DNA of 64,000 bases from contig NZ_FNWF01000003.1 in NCBI RefSeq assembly GCF_900106515.1, positions 124,001 to 188,000 on the forward strand, read 5' to 3'. A program made the position numbers and the translations under genes. The DNA is from Peptoniphilus lacydonensis (GTDB taxonomy: Bacteria > Bacillota > Clostridia > Tissierellales > Peptoniphilaceae). Below, one piece after another: positions 55,146 to 63,450 of this stretch (the first letter of the stretch is position 1; each line of letters begins with the position of its first letter). The notes beneath the pieces are model-generated. The model had not been told where the DNA came from, did no database searches, and saw only the letters and a program-made list of their open reading frames with translations.

Positions 55146-55165
55146 ATAAAACATTTATGTTTTAT
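55146..55165. promoter_or_regulatory. 20-bp palindrome upstream of the secreted NEAT-like gene
   Basis: ATAAAACAT-TT-ATGTTTTAT, a 9-bp perfect dyad, 75 bases before the start of the 54,469 gene. AT-only composition lowers its weight, but it is a candidate metal/heme regulator operator. No classical Fur box (GATAATGATTATC) was seen. Confidence 0.35.
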
Positions 55166-55327
55166 GGTTACATTCTTACATAAAAAATAATCTAAATTAT
55201 TTCTGAAACTTTATTTTTAAAATATTTTTTCTTAATCACCCCTTCTAATTTAATATTTATTTAAAAATCTTTTTCTATGATTTTTAAGTGATTTTTTTTC
55301 AAAGCTTTAAGAAAACTCTAAATAATA

Positions 55328-55847
55328 TTAATTGTGGTCAATGTTATATAATACTTGTGCAACTTGTGCTCTAGTAAATGCTGATTTTGGTTCAAATTTT
55401 CCATCTTCCATTCCACTTACTACTCCAAGTCTTGCCATTTCTTTTACTGATTCTTTTGCCCATGTTGCAATGTTTTTTTCGTCTTTGAATCCATTTTCAT
55501 TTCCTTTGGCATTTAGATTCTTTCCTGATACTTTTAGAAATTTTGTCATCATAACTGCCATTTCTTCTCTTGTCAGTTCTTTGTCTGGTGCAAATTTTCC
55601 TTCTCCTATTCCACTTACTATTCCTTCTTTATTTGCCCATGTAATATATGGACTGTAGTATGTGCTAGCTTTCACATCTTTAAAGTTTTGTGTGTTATAG
55701 TCACTTATGTTTATGTTTAACATTCTTCCTAGCACTGTTACGAATTGTCCTCTTGTTATTGATTTATTTGGCCCAAATTCTGTTTCACTAAGTCCTACAA
55801 AGTATCCTTTCCCTACTACATAGTCTATTGAATTTTTTGCCCAGTGA
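55328..55847. repeat. 520-bp SLH-coding repeat, copy 2
   Basis: The second copy of the repeat at 50246-50765. It encodes SLH domains with identical protein sequence. Such identity in otherwise diverged neighbours suggests recent gene conversion or duplication. Confidence 0.95.
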
Positions 55848-58800
55848 TCTTTTGTATCATTAAAATTTTTGTTGATCGTAGACTTTTCAATATTTTTAAT
55901 TTCTATTTTTTTAGTTTCTTTTTTCTTTTCATCAGTTGATTTATTTGTCTTATTTTTTTCAGTTCTTGAGTGTGTTCTTATTTTAGAATCACTTTCTTCC
56001 TTAGGCATTATCTTTTCTTCTGACGTTGGATTTACTTTTTTATCTTCGCTATTTTTAAAGTTTTCTACTGCATTATTTAATGTATTTGTTGCATTGTCTA
56101 ATTGAGTTTGTTCTGTTGCTTCTTTTAATACTTTTTCTGCTTCTATTATTGCTTCTTTTAATATATTAAAAGATTCCTCTGTCTTTTTGCCTTGTTCTAA
56201 TTTTTTCGCTTCTTCTATTGTGTTTGTCAAATCTTTTTTGTTTAACTCTTTCTTTGGTTTTTCGACTTCATCTTCTATTAAATCTCCTGTAGGAGTTATT
56301 TTTAACCTTGCTCCAGGAGCTGCTCCATTCATTCCGTCATTTGCAACTCTAATGAAAAAAGTATCTTTATCTATTTTTGGCAATTTTATTAATAATTGTT
56401 TATCAAATATCCCTACTTTTCCTGAATTTCCAGGCATTATATCGCTATATTTATAAATTGATAAAACATCAAGTTTTTCTCCATCTATTCTATCTTTAAA
56501 AACGCTTAATTCCATTAAATGTGCATTTAAAAATCCAGGACTCATAGTTCGTAAATTTAGCAAAATATAATTTCCATTTTCGCCATATAAAATTTTCCCA
56601 TTTTTCATAAAACATCCACTTGCCATAGATTGTTCATCGTTAGTTTGCTTTTTTATTTCAACTGAAATATTTTTATATGGAAGTGCATATTTTGCATTTT
56701 TAAATAGATCATCTAATTTTAAAAGATCTTGTTTTAAGTCTTCTCCTGATTGTAATTTATTCTCTAGTTCATTTTTAATTTCTAAAACTTGGTTATAGAA
56801 ATCTTTTGTAAAAATTTCTTTATAAATATCACTATTTATACATTTTACTAATTCTTTTGCTAATTCTTGGTTTATTCGAAAGTCAGAATTGTCAGAATTT
56901 TTAAGCAAATCAAAATTATAGTCCATTTGATAATTTAAGATTAATGATTTCTCCAAAGATATTTTTTGCATATCTTTTTTTGCTTTTTCAAGCAAATTTC
57001 TTAAATTAATCTCAGCTTTAGAATTTCCTTTAATATTATTTTCTATTTCAGACATATTATTATTTAGATGTCCTTTAGCTTCTATTAATTGAATATTATA
57101 ATCTTTTGCCCCTATCAGATAATAGGACTCTTGATTTTTTATTGACGCTTTTTTCGTAATATTATTAAATGGAACTTGAATTAATTTTGCATTTTTAATT
57201 TCATAGATAGCTAAATTTTTATAGAAAGACTTATCAGCACTATCTTTTTCTATTTTTATCTTTACTAAAGGAAAACTATCATTATTCCAAGAATTTTTTA
57301 TGTCCAAGTTTGCAGGATTTCCCTTGTCAATAAAGGATAATTTATATGCCACAAAATCTGAAAGTTTTTCATCTTTTGCTAATTTATCAAAGGTTTTAAG
57401 AATTTCAGGATCTGTTATGTTTTCTACATTTAACTCTGTTGTCTTATTAAAGCAAAATGCTTTATTGCTATCAGCTTTAAAACTTATATTGTTATTTTCA
57501 TCTCTAACTTCATCAAGCTTGTCATAAGATTCTTTTGCATATGGAATTGTTAATCTTTTTGTATCTGTTGACTTTGTAAAATCCTTGTTATAACCTTTGA
57601 AATTAACTTCAAGATTTCCACCAGTTTCTTTTAATCTTTCTACATTATCGTAAGAAATATATATTACAAAATATTTGTCAAACCCTATGCCCGGTTTATT
57701 TTCAGTTCTTAAATCAGCCTCTTTTGAATCTTTTGTAGGTTCTAAACCATCCACTGTATATTTTATATGTCTAATATCGTTGAGTAAAAATGAGTTTCTT
57801 TTTATTTTTATTGCAACTTCCCCTGACCCATCGTTTATTAATTTAAACTTGCCTTCTTCACTAGATGTATAAGGAGTATATAAATTTCCATCTTTTTCTA
57901 CATCAAATTCAAATCTTTTTTCTATGGGTTCTTTTTGAGCAAATCCTTTTTGACTAACTATAAAATCATCAATGTTTCCAAAAGTTTTTTCACTTATATC
58001 ACTATCTTTAACTCTTACAATAGCTTTTCCGGGTATTTTGTTGTCATTATAGGGACTTGCCATAAACTCTCCAAATAGATAAACCTCATCTTTTCCATCA
58101 ATTGGTATATCTATTTGTGATAGCTCATATTCTCCTGAATTTTTACCTTGTTCGATAATTTTGACACTAGTTTCTAATTTTTCGCTCTTTTCTTCATAAG
58201 CATATTTAAGTGTTTTTGTTCCATAATCATATCCATTGCTTCTTTTTTCTACTGAAAAATATGTTAAACGCAAATAATTTTTTCCGTCTATTTTTACTAT
58301 TTGTCCATAATCATCTAGTATATTTCTTATTTTAGGATCTGTTGGCCCGCCATCTTCCACTTCAAGTTTTACAAACTTTACTAACTCAAAATTTGATTCT
58401 TCTTTATCTTTGCTATTTTTAAATGTTTCTACTGCATTATTTAATGCATTTGTTGCATTATCTAATTGAGTTTGTTCTGTTGCTTCTTCTAATACTTTTT
58501 CAGCTACTATTATTGCTTCTTTTAATGTATTAAATGCGTCATCTGTTTTTTCCCCTCGTTCTATTTTTTTTGCTTCTTCTATTGTGCTTGTCAAGCTTTC
58601 TTTATTTAACTCTGGTTTTATTTCTTCTTTATTTTCTTTATCTATAACTATCTTGGCATTTTGTTCTCCTCCTCCAAGTCCCTTGCCTGCAATTCCATCC
58701 ATTGCATCTACCCAAACTTTGCACCATAGATAGTCTGACTTTTCAAACAGATCTTTGTCTATAGTAAAAGAAAATACTCTTGGATATTCATTTTCTTTTC

Positions 58801-59263
58801 CATCTAACCCTGTATCCGTCCAATTTTCTATTATGCTTGTTTCTACTGCTTTACCGTCTTCTGAAGGAGCTTGATTGTTTTCATAATAGAATAAGTTAGT
58901 TAAATGTCCCCTCATGTTATATAATGTCATCCCATTAAACGTTAATTCTATTGTTACTTTATCTCCACTATATGTTAATTTTGCAGGAGATACTATTGCT
59001 CCATTAGCCATAGATAGCTTTCCTTCTTCGTATGCATGTATTATTTTAACTGGCGCATTGTACACTTTTTTATTTATAAATTGTTCTTTTTTTATACCAT
59101 TGTTTATATTCTTAATATCAACATTTTCTTCAAAATTTTTAATAATACTTTGTCTATTTGATTGTAATTCTTGTACTTCAAAAGAATCTTTTGCAAATAC
59201 ATTAGCCTGTGATACAAGTGTTATTACTAATACAGTTGAAATAATATTTTTATATTTCTTCAT
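55328..59263 (-). CDS. S-layer-anchored surface protein with NEAT-like, FIVAR-like and SLH domains
   Basis: 1,311 residues. Signal peptide YKNIISTVLVITLVSQANVF. NEAT-like domain 1 (about 68-210) includes KIIHAYEEGKLSMANGAIVS, GHLTNLFYYENNQAPSEDGK and VWVDAMDGIAGKGLGGGEQN. A FIVAR-like helical repeat (about 220-285) is followed by a large middle region (290-910) of unknown folds (contains YKLSFIDKGNPANLDIKNSW). A second, divergent NEAT-like domain is at about 915-1035 (QTNDEQSMASGCFMKNGKIL, PGFLNAHLMELSVFKD). Then another FIVAR repeat, a Lys/Glu linker, and three SLH repeats at the C-terminus. It pairs with the 1,390-residue paralog. Confidence 0.9.
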   Translation of the reverse strand: MKKYKNIISTVLVITLVSQANVFAKDSFEVQELQSNRQSIIKNFEENVDIKNINNGIKKEQFINKKVYNAPVKIIHAYEEGKLSMANGAIVSPAKLTYSGDKVTIELTFNGMTLYNMRGHLTNLFYYENNQAPSEDGKAVETSIIENWTDTGLDGKENEYPRVFSFTIDKDLFEKSDYLWCKVWVDAMDGIAGKGLGGGEQNAKIVIDKENKEEIKPELNKESLTSTIEEAKKIERGEKTDDAFNTLKEAIIVAEKVLEEATEQTQLDNATNALNNAVETFKNSKDKEESNFELVKFVKLEVEDGGPTDPKIRNILDDYGQIVKIDGKNYLRLTYFSVEKRSNGYDYGTKTLKYAYEEKSEKLETSVKIIEQGKNSGEYELSQIDIPIDGKDEVYLFGEFMASPYNDNKIPGKAIVRVKDSDISEKTFGNIDDFIVSQKGFAQKEPIEKRFEFDVEKDGNLYTPYTSSEEGKFKLINDGSGEVAIKIKRNSFLLNDIRHIKYTVDGLEPTKDSKEADLRTENKPGIGFDKYFVIYISYDNVERLKETGGNLEVNFKGYNKDFTKSTDTKRLTIPYAKESYDKLDEVRDENNNISFKADSNKAFCFNKTTELNVENITDPEILKTFDKLAKDEKLSDFVAYKLSFIDKGNPANLDIKNSWNNDSFPLVKIKIEKDSADKSFYKNLAIYEIKNAKLIQVPFNNITKKASIKNQESYYLIGAKDYNIQLIEAKGHLNNNMSEIENNIKGNSKAEINLRNLLEKAKKDMQKISLEKSLILNYQMDYNFDLLKNSDNSDFRINQELAKELVKCINSDIYKEIFTKDFYNQVLEIKNELENKLQSGEDLKQDLLKLDDLFKNAKYALPYKNISVEIKKQTNDEQSMASGCFMKNGKILYGENGNYILLNLRTMSPGFLNAHLMELSVFKDRIDGEKLDVLSIYKYSDIMPGNSGKVGIFDKQLLIKLPKIDKDTFFIRVANDGMNGAAPGARLKITPTGDLIEDEVEKPKKELNKKDLTNTIEEAKKLEQGKKTEESFNILKEAIIEAEKVLKEATEQTQLDNATNTLNNAVENFKNSEDKKVNPTSEEKIMPKEESDSKIRTHSRTEKNKTNKSTDEKKKETKKIEIKNIEKSTINKNFNDTKDHWAKNSIDYVVGKGYFVGLSETEFGPNKSITRGQFVTVLGRMLNINISDYNTQNFKDVKASTYYSPYITWANKEGIVSGIGEGKFAPDKELTREEMAVMMTKFLKVSGKNLNAKGNENGFKDEKNIATWAKESVKEMARLGVVSGMEDGKFEPKSAFTRAQVAQVLYNIDHN

Positions 59264-59301
59264 TTTTACTCCTTAATTTTTATATTCACTTAAAAATCTT
59301 T

Positions 59302-59823
59302 TTAAGCCATTCTATTTATTTTTTCCAAAAAGTAGTTTCCTGCACCAATTAATTCTTCTTCTGTTGCCCTCCTTGATTCTAAACTTGTTTTTATCATCTT
59401 TTCCTTTACTTTTTTTGGCACTACTTTTCCTGTAATACCTTCTAATTTGTTTATTAAATCAGAATCGACAAGCCCTGGACAAATATACTCTCCTAAAGAT
59501 TCTTTATTTTTTAAAAGTTCTTTTAAGTTTTTTATTACCTTTTTCCCATGCTCTGAGTCTGGCATTGCTCCAAGAGTAGCGAAAAGTCCTACTTTTTCAT
59601 TTTCTACTTTTTTCAGAAATTTCATGGCTTTATTGTCTACTGTTCCTTTATCTATCCATGCTCCCAAAAGGACAAATTCATATTCTTTTGTTTCTCTTTC
59701 ATCTTCGACATCATTTATGTCTTTTATTGTCATCTCATATTTATCTTTTAAAATATCATAAATTTTTTCTGCCATTCTCTTTGTATTTCCAGTTCTTGAT
59801 GAATAAATTATTATTCCTTTCAT
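59302..59823 (-). CDS. Flavodoxin-like protein in the heme operon
   Basis: 173 residues. The FMN phosphate loop is YSSRTGNTKRMAEKI (residues 7-21), then YEFVLLGAWIDKGTVDNKAM and VGLFATLGAMPDSEHGKKVI line the isoalloxazine. Stand-alone flavodoxins of this type (BilS/HmuF-like) accompany anaerobic tetrapyrrole metabolism in other bacteria. It is 24 bases after the heme importer ATPase gene, and so is likely cotranscribed. A general low-potential electron carrier during iron starvation is the simple alternative. Confidence 0.85.
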   Translation of the reverse strand: MKGIIIYSSRTGNTKRMAEKIYDILKDKYEMTIKDINDVEDERETKEYEFVLLGAWIDKGTVDNKAMKFLKKVENEKVGLFATLGAMPDSEHGKKVIKNLKELLKNKESLGEYICPGLVDSDLINKLEGITGKVVPKKVKEKMIKTSLESRRATEEELIGAGNYFLEKINRMA

Positions 59824-59847
59824 TTGTCCTTCTCCTTTAATATTTCT

Positions 59848-60609
59848 TTAGCCTTCTGCTAATACATACTTCTTATTTTGAAAATCTAAAATTTTTAAAT
59901 TTGTATCATATATTTTACTAATTTTTTCTGACGTCAAAACCTCTTCTGTTTTTCCGCAAAATTCAATTTTTCCATTCATCATTCCTACAATTGTGTCAGA
60001 ATATTCTATGGATTCATTTATATCATGAAGAACCATTACTATAGTTTTGCCTAAATTTTTATTTAAATTTCTTACTAAATTCAAAATTTCTATTTGATAT
60101 TTAATATCTAGATATGTTGTAGGTTCATCTAATAAAAGTATTTCACTATCTTGTGCTATTGCCATTGCAATCCACACTCTTTGAACTTGCCCTCCTGATA
60201 ATGCATTTACTCTTTCTTTTCTTATATCTTTCAAACCACAAACTTCTAAAGCTCTGTCAACTTTTTCTTTGTCCTCTTTACTTGGCTTTTGCATAAATCC
60301 TATATAAGGATTCCTACCATAATAAACAAGTTCTTCTACTTTTATATCTCCAGCTATCTGATTTTTTTGTCTTACAATTGCAACTTTTTTTGCAAAATCT
60401 TTTCTATCAAAATTTTTTATATTTTTTCCATCAAGACTTATAATTCCCATTTTTGGTTTTTCTACTCTTGTCATTAATTTAAACAATGTAGATTTTCCAC
60501 AACCATTTGCCCCTAGAAATGTTGTAACTTTCTTTTTTTCTATTTCTAAATTTAAATCTTTTATTACCATATTTTTTCCATAGGAGAAAAATAAATGTTT
60601 AATTTCCAT
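59848..60609 (-). CDS. Iron/heme ABC transporter ATPase (FecE/HmuV type)
   Basis: 253 residues. Walker A FLGANGCGKSTLFKLMTRVE (about 31-50), Q-loop AIVRQKNQIAGDIKVEELVY, signature LSGGQVQRVWIAMAIAQDSE, Walker B ILLLDEPTTYLDIKYQIEIL, H-loop VLHDINESIEYSD. Typical siderophore/heme/cobalamin ATPase (the TTYLD form). It overlaps the permease gene by 11 bases; the substrate is inferred from neighbouring heme-binding proteins. Confidence 0.95.
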   Translation of the reverse strand: MEIKHLFFSYGKNMVIKDLNLEIEKKKVTTFLGANGCGKSTLFKLMTRVEKPKMGIISLDGKNIKNFDRKDFAKKVAIVRQKNQIAGDIKVEELVYYGRNPYIGFMQKPSKEDKEKVDRALEVCGLKDIRKERVNALSGGQVQRVWIAMAIAQDSEILLLDEPTTYLDIKYQIEILNLVRNLNKNLGKTIVMVLHDINESIEYSDTIVGMMNGKIEFCGKTEEVLTSEKISKIYDTNLKILDFQNKKYVLAEG

Positions 60610-61588
60610 AATCTTTCCCTTCTATTTTTAAAAGTATTATAAAAAATATTCCACCTACAACTGACATAACAACTGATGGTTTTATCTCATAAGGATATGC
60701 TATTACACGTCCACAAGTGTCTGACAATAAGAGTGTTATTGCTCCAAGTATCATTGAATAAGGTATTAAATTTTTATGATTTGACCCTATTATTATTCTT
60801 GATATATGTGGAACTACAAGTCCCAAGAATCCTATAACACCAACTACTGCTGTAGATACTGATGCAAGTACAACTGCTACAAGTGCCAGCATAAATCTAT
60901 CTCTATTTACATTTACTCCAAGAGACTTTGCTGTTTGATCTTCTAATTGAAGTAAATTTGCAGTTCTTATTGTAAATAAAGATATTATCAAGAAAATTAT
61001 TCCATAAACTGCCATTATCTTTACATCTGCCCAAGTTTTTTGTGAAACATTCCCTTCAATTATTGACTGAACATTTGTGAGATTACCTCCCATCATAGAT
61101 TTTATAGCCTCGTTTATCCCTACAAGAGTCATATTTAATGCTACTCCAACAAGTATTAATTTTATTGGATTACTTCCTCCATTCCATGCAATGGAATAAA
61201 TTAATAAGTACGCTACTAGTCCTCCCAAAACAGAAAAAAGTGGCGATAAGTAATATAGCGATGGAGATATTATCATTGCAATACTCGCCGATAAACTTGC
61301 GGCTGATGATATTCCTATGATCCCAGGATCGACAAGAGGATTTTGCATCACTGCCTGAAGCAAAACTCCTGATATTGATATAGCTGCACCTGCAATAATC
61401 GCTATTATTATTCTAGGAAATCTAAGATCATATATTGTCGCTACATCTGAATCATATTTTACAAATAGTCCTTTAATTAATTTTGAAAAAGTCATTTCTA
61501 TTGAACCTGTTTTTGCTGAGTACAAAATTAAAATTATTAAAACTATTATTGACACTAAATATATTGAGAAGATTTTACTTTTTTTCAT
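60599..61588 (-). CDS. isdF: Iron/heme ABC transporter permease (FecCD/IsdF type)
   Basis: 329 residues and about 9-10 helices. DLRFPRIIIAIIAGAAISIS is the FecCD start, VLLQAVMQNPLVDPGIIGIS follows, and later AKSLGVNVNRDRFMLALVAV, VGVIGFLGLVVPHISRIIIG and SDTCGRVIAYPYEIKPSVVM. Those are diagnostic of BtuC/FecCD permeases. It overlaps the IsdE-type gene by 14 bases and the ATPase gene by 11. It probably works as a homodimer. Confidence 0.95.
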   Translation of the reverse strand: MKKSKIFSIYLVSIIVLIILILYSAKTGSIEMTFSKLIKGLFVKYDSDVATIYDLRFPRIIIAIIAGAAISISGVLLQAVMQNPLVDPGIIGISSAASLSASIAMIISPSLYYLSPLFSVLGGLVAYLLIYSIAWNGGSNPIKLILVGVALNMTLVGINEAIKSMMGGNLTNVQSIIEGNVSQKTWADVKIMAVYGIIFLIISLFTIRTANLLQLEDQTAKSLGVNVNRDRFMLALVAVVLASVSTAVVGVIGFLGLVVPHISRIIIGSNHKNLIPYSMILGAITLLLSDTCGRVIAYPYEIKPSVVMSVVGGIFFIILLKIEGKDYGN

Positions 61589-62501
61589 CTATTACCTCTC
61601 CTCCATTTGATTTTCCCTTTGTACTTTTATCATTTTTGTAAAATATTTTTTCTAAATCATCTAAAGCTTCTTTATAGTTGAACTTTGCACTCATGCCAAA
61701 CTTTTTGTAGTCTAAGTCATATACTTCATTTTCTTTTACTGCTCTAAAATGCTTCCAAATATCATTTTCTGCAAAATCTTTTTTAAACATTTCCATAACC
61801 TCTTCTGGAAGTGCGTGTGCCGTTCTAAGTATTATGTCTGGGTCTTTTTTTAGCATGTCTTCTGTATTAATTGTTATGAATTGTTGATCTGTACCTGCAT
61901 ATACATTTTCCGCCCCTGCAAGTTCTACTAAACTTCCAACATAAGAATTCTCTGTAGCTACTACATAGGATCCAGGAAGTCCCATTAATATTAGCACTTT
62001 CGGTGCTTTTTTATCTTTATGCTTTTCTTTATATTCTTTAATAAATTTGTTATAATCATCGACTAATTCTTTTGCTTCTTTTTTTCTATTGAGTAAATCT
62101 CCTAAGTCTTTTATTGACTTATACATCCCCTCAATATTGTTCAAGTTCAAAAAACCATAATCTAATCCTGCTGCCTTATACTTAGGAAGCAAATCTGATA
62201 TTAATGACACTGGAGAAAAAACATAGTCTGGATTTAACTGTTTTAGTTTCTCTACATCAGGTGTCATAGCCATTCCAACTTTAGGGACATCTTTATATCT
62301 TTCTGGCATCTTATCTATTTTTGAATCTGGTACCGCCACCAAGTCTACATTTAACTTTTCCATTATATATACTGTCGCCATTGATGTTGCTGCTATTCTA
62401 AGTTCTCCTTTATCACTTTTTTTACTTGCTCCTTGGTCGACGCAAGATGAAAATATCAATGCTGATAGAAACAGTATTAGAAGTTTTTTTATTTTATTCA
62501 T
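61575..62501 (-). CDS. isdE: Heme-binding lipoprotein, IsdE type
   Basis: 308 residues from 62501, with GAGGAG eight bases upstream. Lipobox SALIFSSC anchors it to the membrane. IsdE-like heme ligands are visible: Met in VPKVGMAMTPDVEKLKQLNP and His in ILRTAHALPEEVMEMF. ELRIAATSMATVYIMEKLNV and LVAVPDSKIDKMPERYKDVP are further family blocks. It takes heme from surface proteins and hands it to the permease. It overlaps the Shp-type gene by 8 bases and the permease gene by 14. Confidence 0.93.
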   Translation of the reverse strand: MNKIKKLLILFLSALIFSSCVDQGASKKSDKGELRIAATSMATVYIMEKLNVDLVAVPDSKIDKMPERYKDVPKVGMAMTPDVEKLKQLNPDYVFSPVSLISDLLPKYKAAGLDYGFLNLNNIEGMYKSIKDLGDLLNRKKEAKELVDDYNKFIKEYKEKHKDKKAPKVLILMGLPGSYVVATENSYVGSLVELAGAENVYAGTDQQFITINTEDMLKKDPDIILRTAHALPEEVMEMFKKDFAENDIWKHFRAVKENEVYDLDYKKFGMSAKFNYKEALDDLEKIFYKNDKSTKGKSNGGEVIDEKK

Positions 62502-63450
62502 AAGTATTTCTCCTCTTTTCTTCCAGTTCTTCTTCAATTTTATTTTTATAAATATAAGATAATATAGCTAAAACTAAAAATACTGCTGTTAAAATTACTA
62601 AAAGAGCTATTAATCCATAAATAAAAGATAGGGTGATTTTCCCTAATTTTGTTTTTCTTTTTTCTGTTTCTTCTTTATTTTCATCTGAATAATAAAGTTT
62701 TTTAATTATATCTGAGTCTTTAGTGAGAAGCCCATGACTATATCCAAGGTCTCCTGCTGAAAATTTAGAATTCACTACCTTTTCTTCTACTTTTTCACCT
62801 TGATTTGCTTGTAATTTTTCTCCAACTTTCACATTATTCTCTACTGGCTTCAATTCGTCTAAATTTGAAATAGAATTTTGAATTTGTTTTTTTTCTTCTT
62901 GCGCTTTATCTTTTTCTGATATTTCTAATTCACTACCTCCATTAGAATAATTTGTACCTTTCATTGAAACAAAATCTGTGTTTCCTTCTACCAAGTCTGA
63001 AATTGTGTAATAAAATATTACATCACGTCCCATTGGTCCAACAAAAAAAGTTGCCCTTACTACTACATTTTTACTTGGTATTTCAAATCTATAATCTCTT
63101 GTTTCTTCTGTTTGTGCAGTAACTTCTGCTGATACAGAATAGAATCCTTTTTCCCCATAATTTTGAACTGCAAATGTTTCATTTTTTATATAATTTGCTA
63201 AATTATAACGGACTGATAAAAATATTCTTCCATCATCTGTCGTTTCTACAAGTGCTTGTGGCGACAATACATTTTCAGTCATCCCTTGACCTATCCCTGG
63301 ATTATTTCCCGGATCTTCAATTGCCCCAGTTACTGGATGTGCATAATATGGTGTTGTCTTTGCAGTTTCTTCACTATAAGCAAAGGTAACATTAAATAAA
63401 TTTATAAAAATAATTAAAATCAAGATGAGGCTATTTATTTTATTTTTCAT
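62494..63450 (-). CDS. shp: Shp-like heme-binding membrane protein
   Basis: 318 residues from ATG 63450 (GGAGG upstream; a TTG at 63459 would be too close to it). Signal peptide SLILILIIFINLFNVTFA. The Shp heme-binding domain (about 30-160) has PYYAHPVTGAIEDPGNNPGI. The axial Met pair expected for streptococcal Shp appears as GQGMTENVL (Met about 57) and VGPMGRDVIFYY (Met about 140). A charged linker follows, then one C-terminal helix (LSFIYGLIALLVILTAVFLV) and a basic tail. It likely passes heme to IsdE. Overlaps both neighbours. Confidence 0.9.
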   Translation of the reverse strand: MKNKINSLILILIIFINLFNVTFAYSEETAKTTPYYAHPVTGAIEDPGNNPGIGQGMTENVLSPQALVETTDDGRIFLSVRYNLANYIKNETFAVQNYGEKGFYSVSAEVTAQTEETRDYRFEIPSKNVVVRATFFVGPMGRDVIFYYTISDLVEGNTDFVSMKGTNYSNGGSELEISEKDKAQEEKKQIQNSISNLDELKPVENNVKVGEKLQANQGEKVEEKVVNSKFSAGDLGYSHGLLTKDSDIIKKLYYSDENKEETEKRKTKLGKITLSFIYGLIALLVILTAVFLVLAILSYIYKNKIEEELEEKRRNTYE

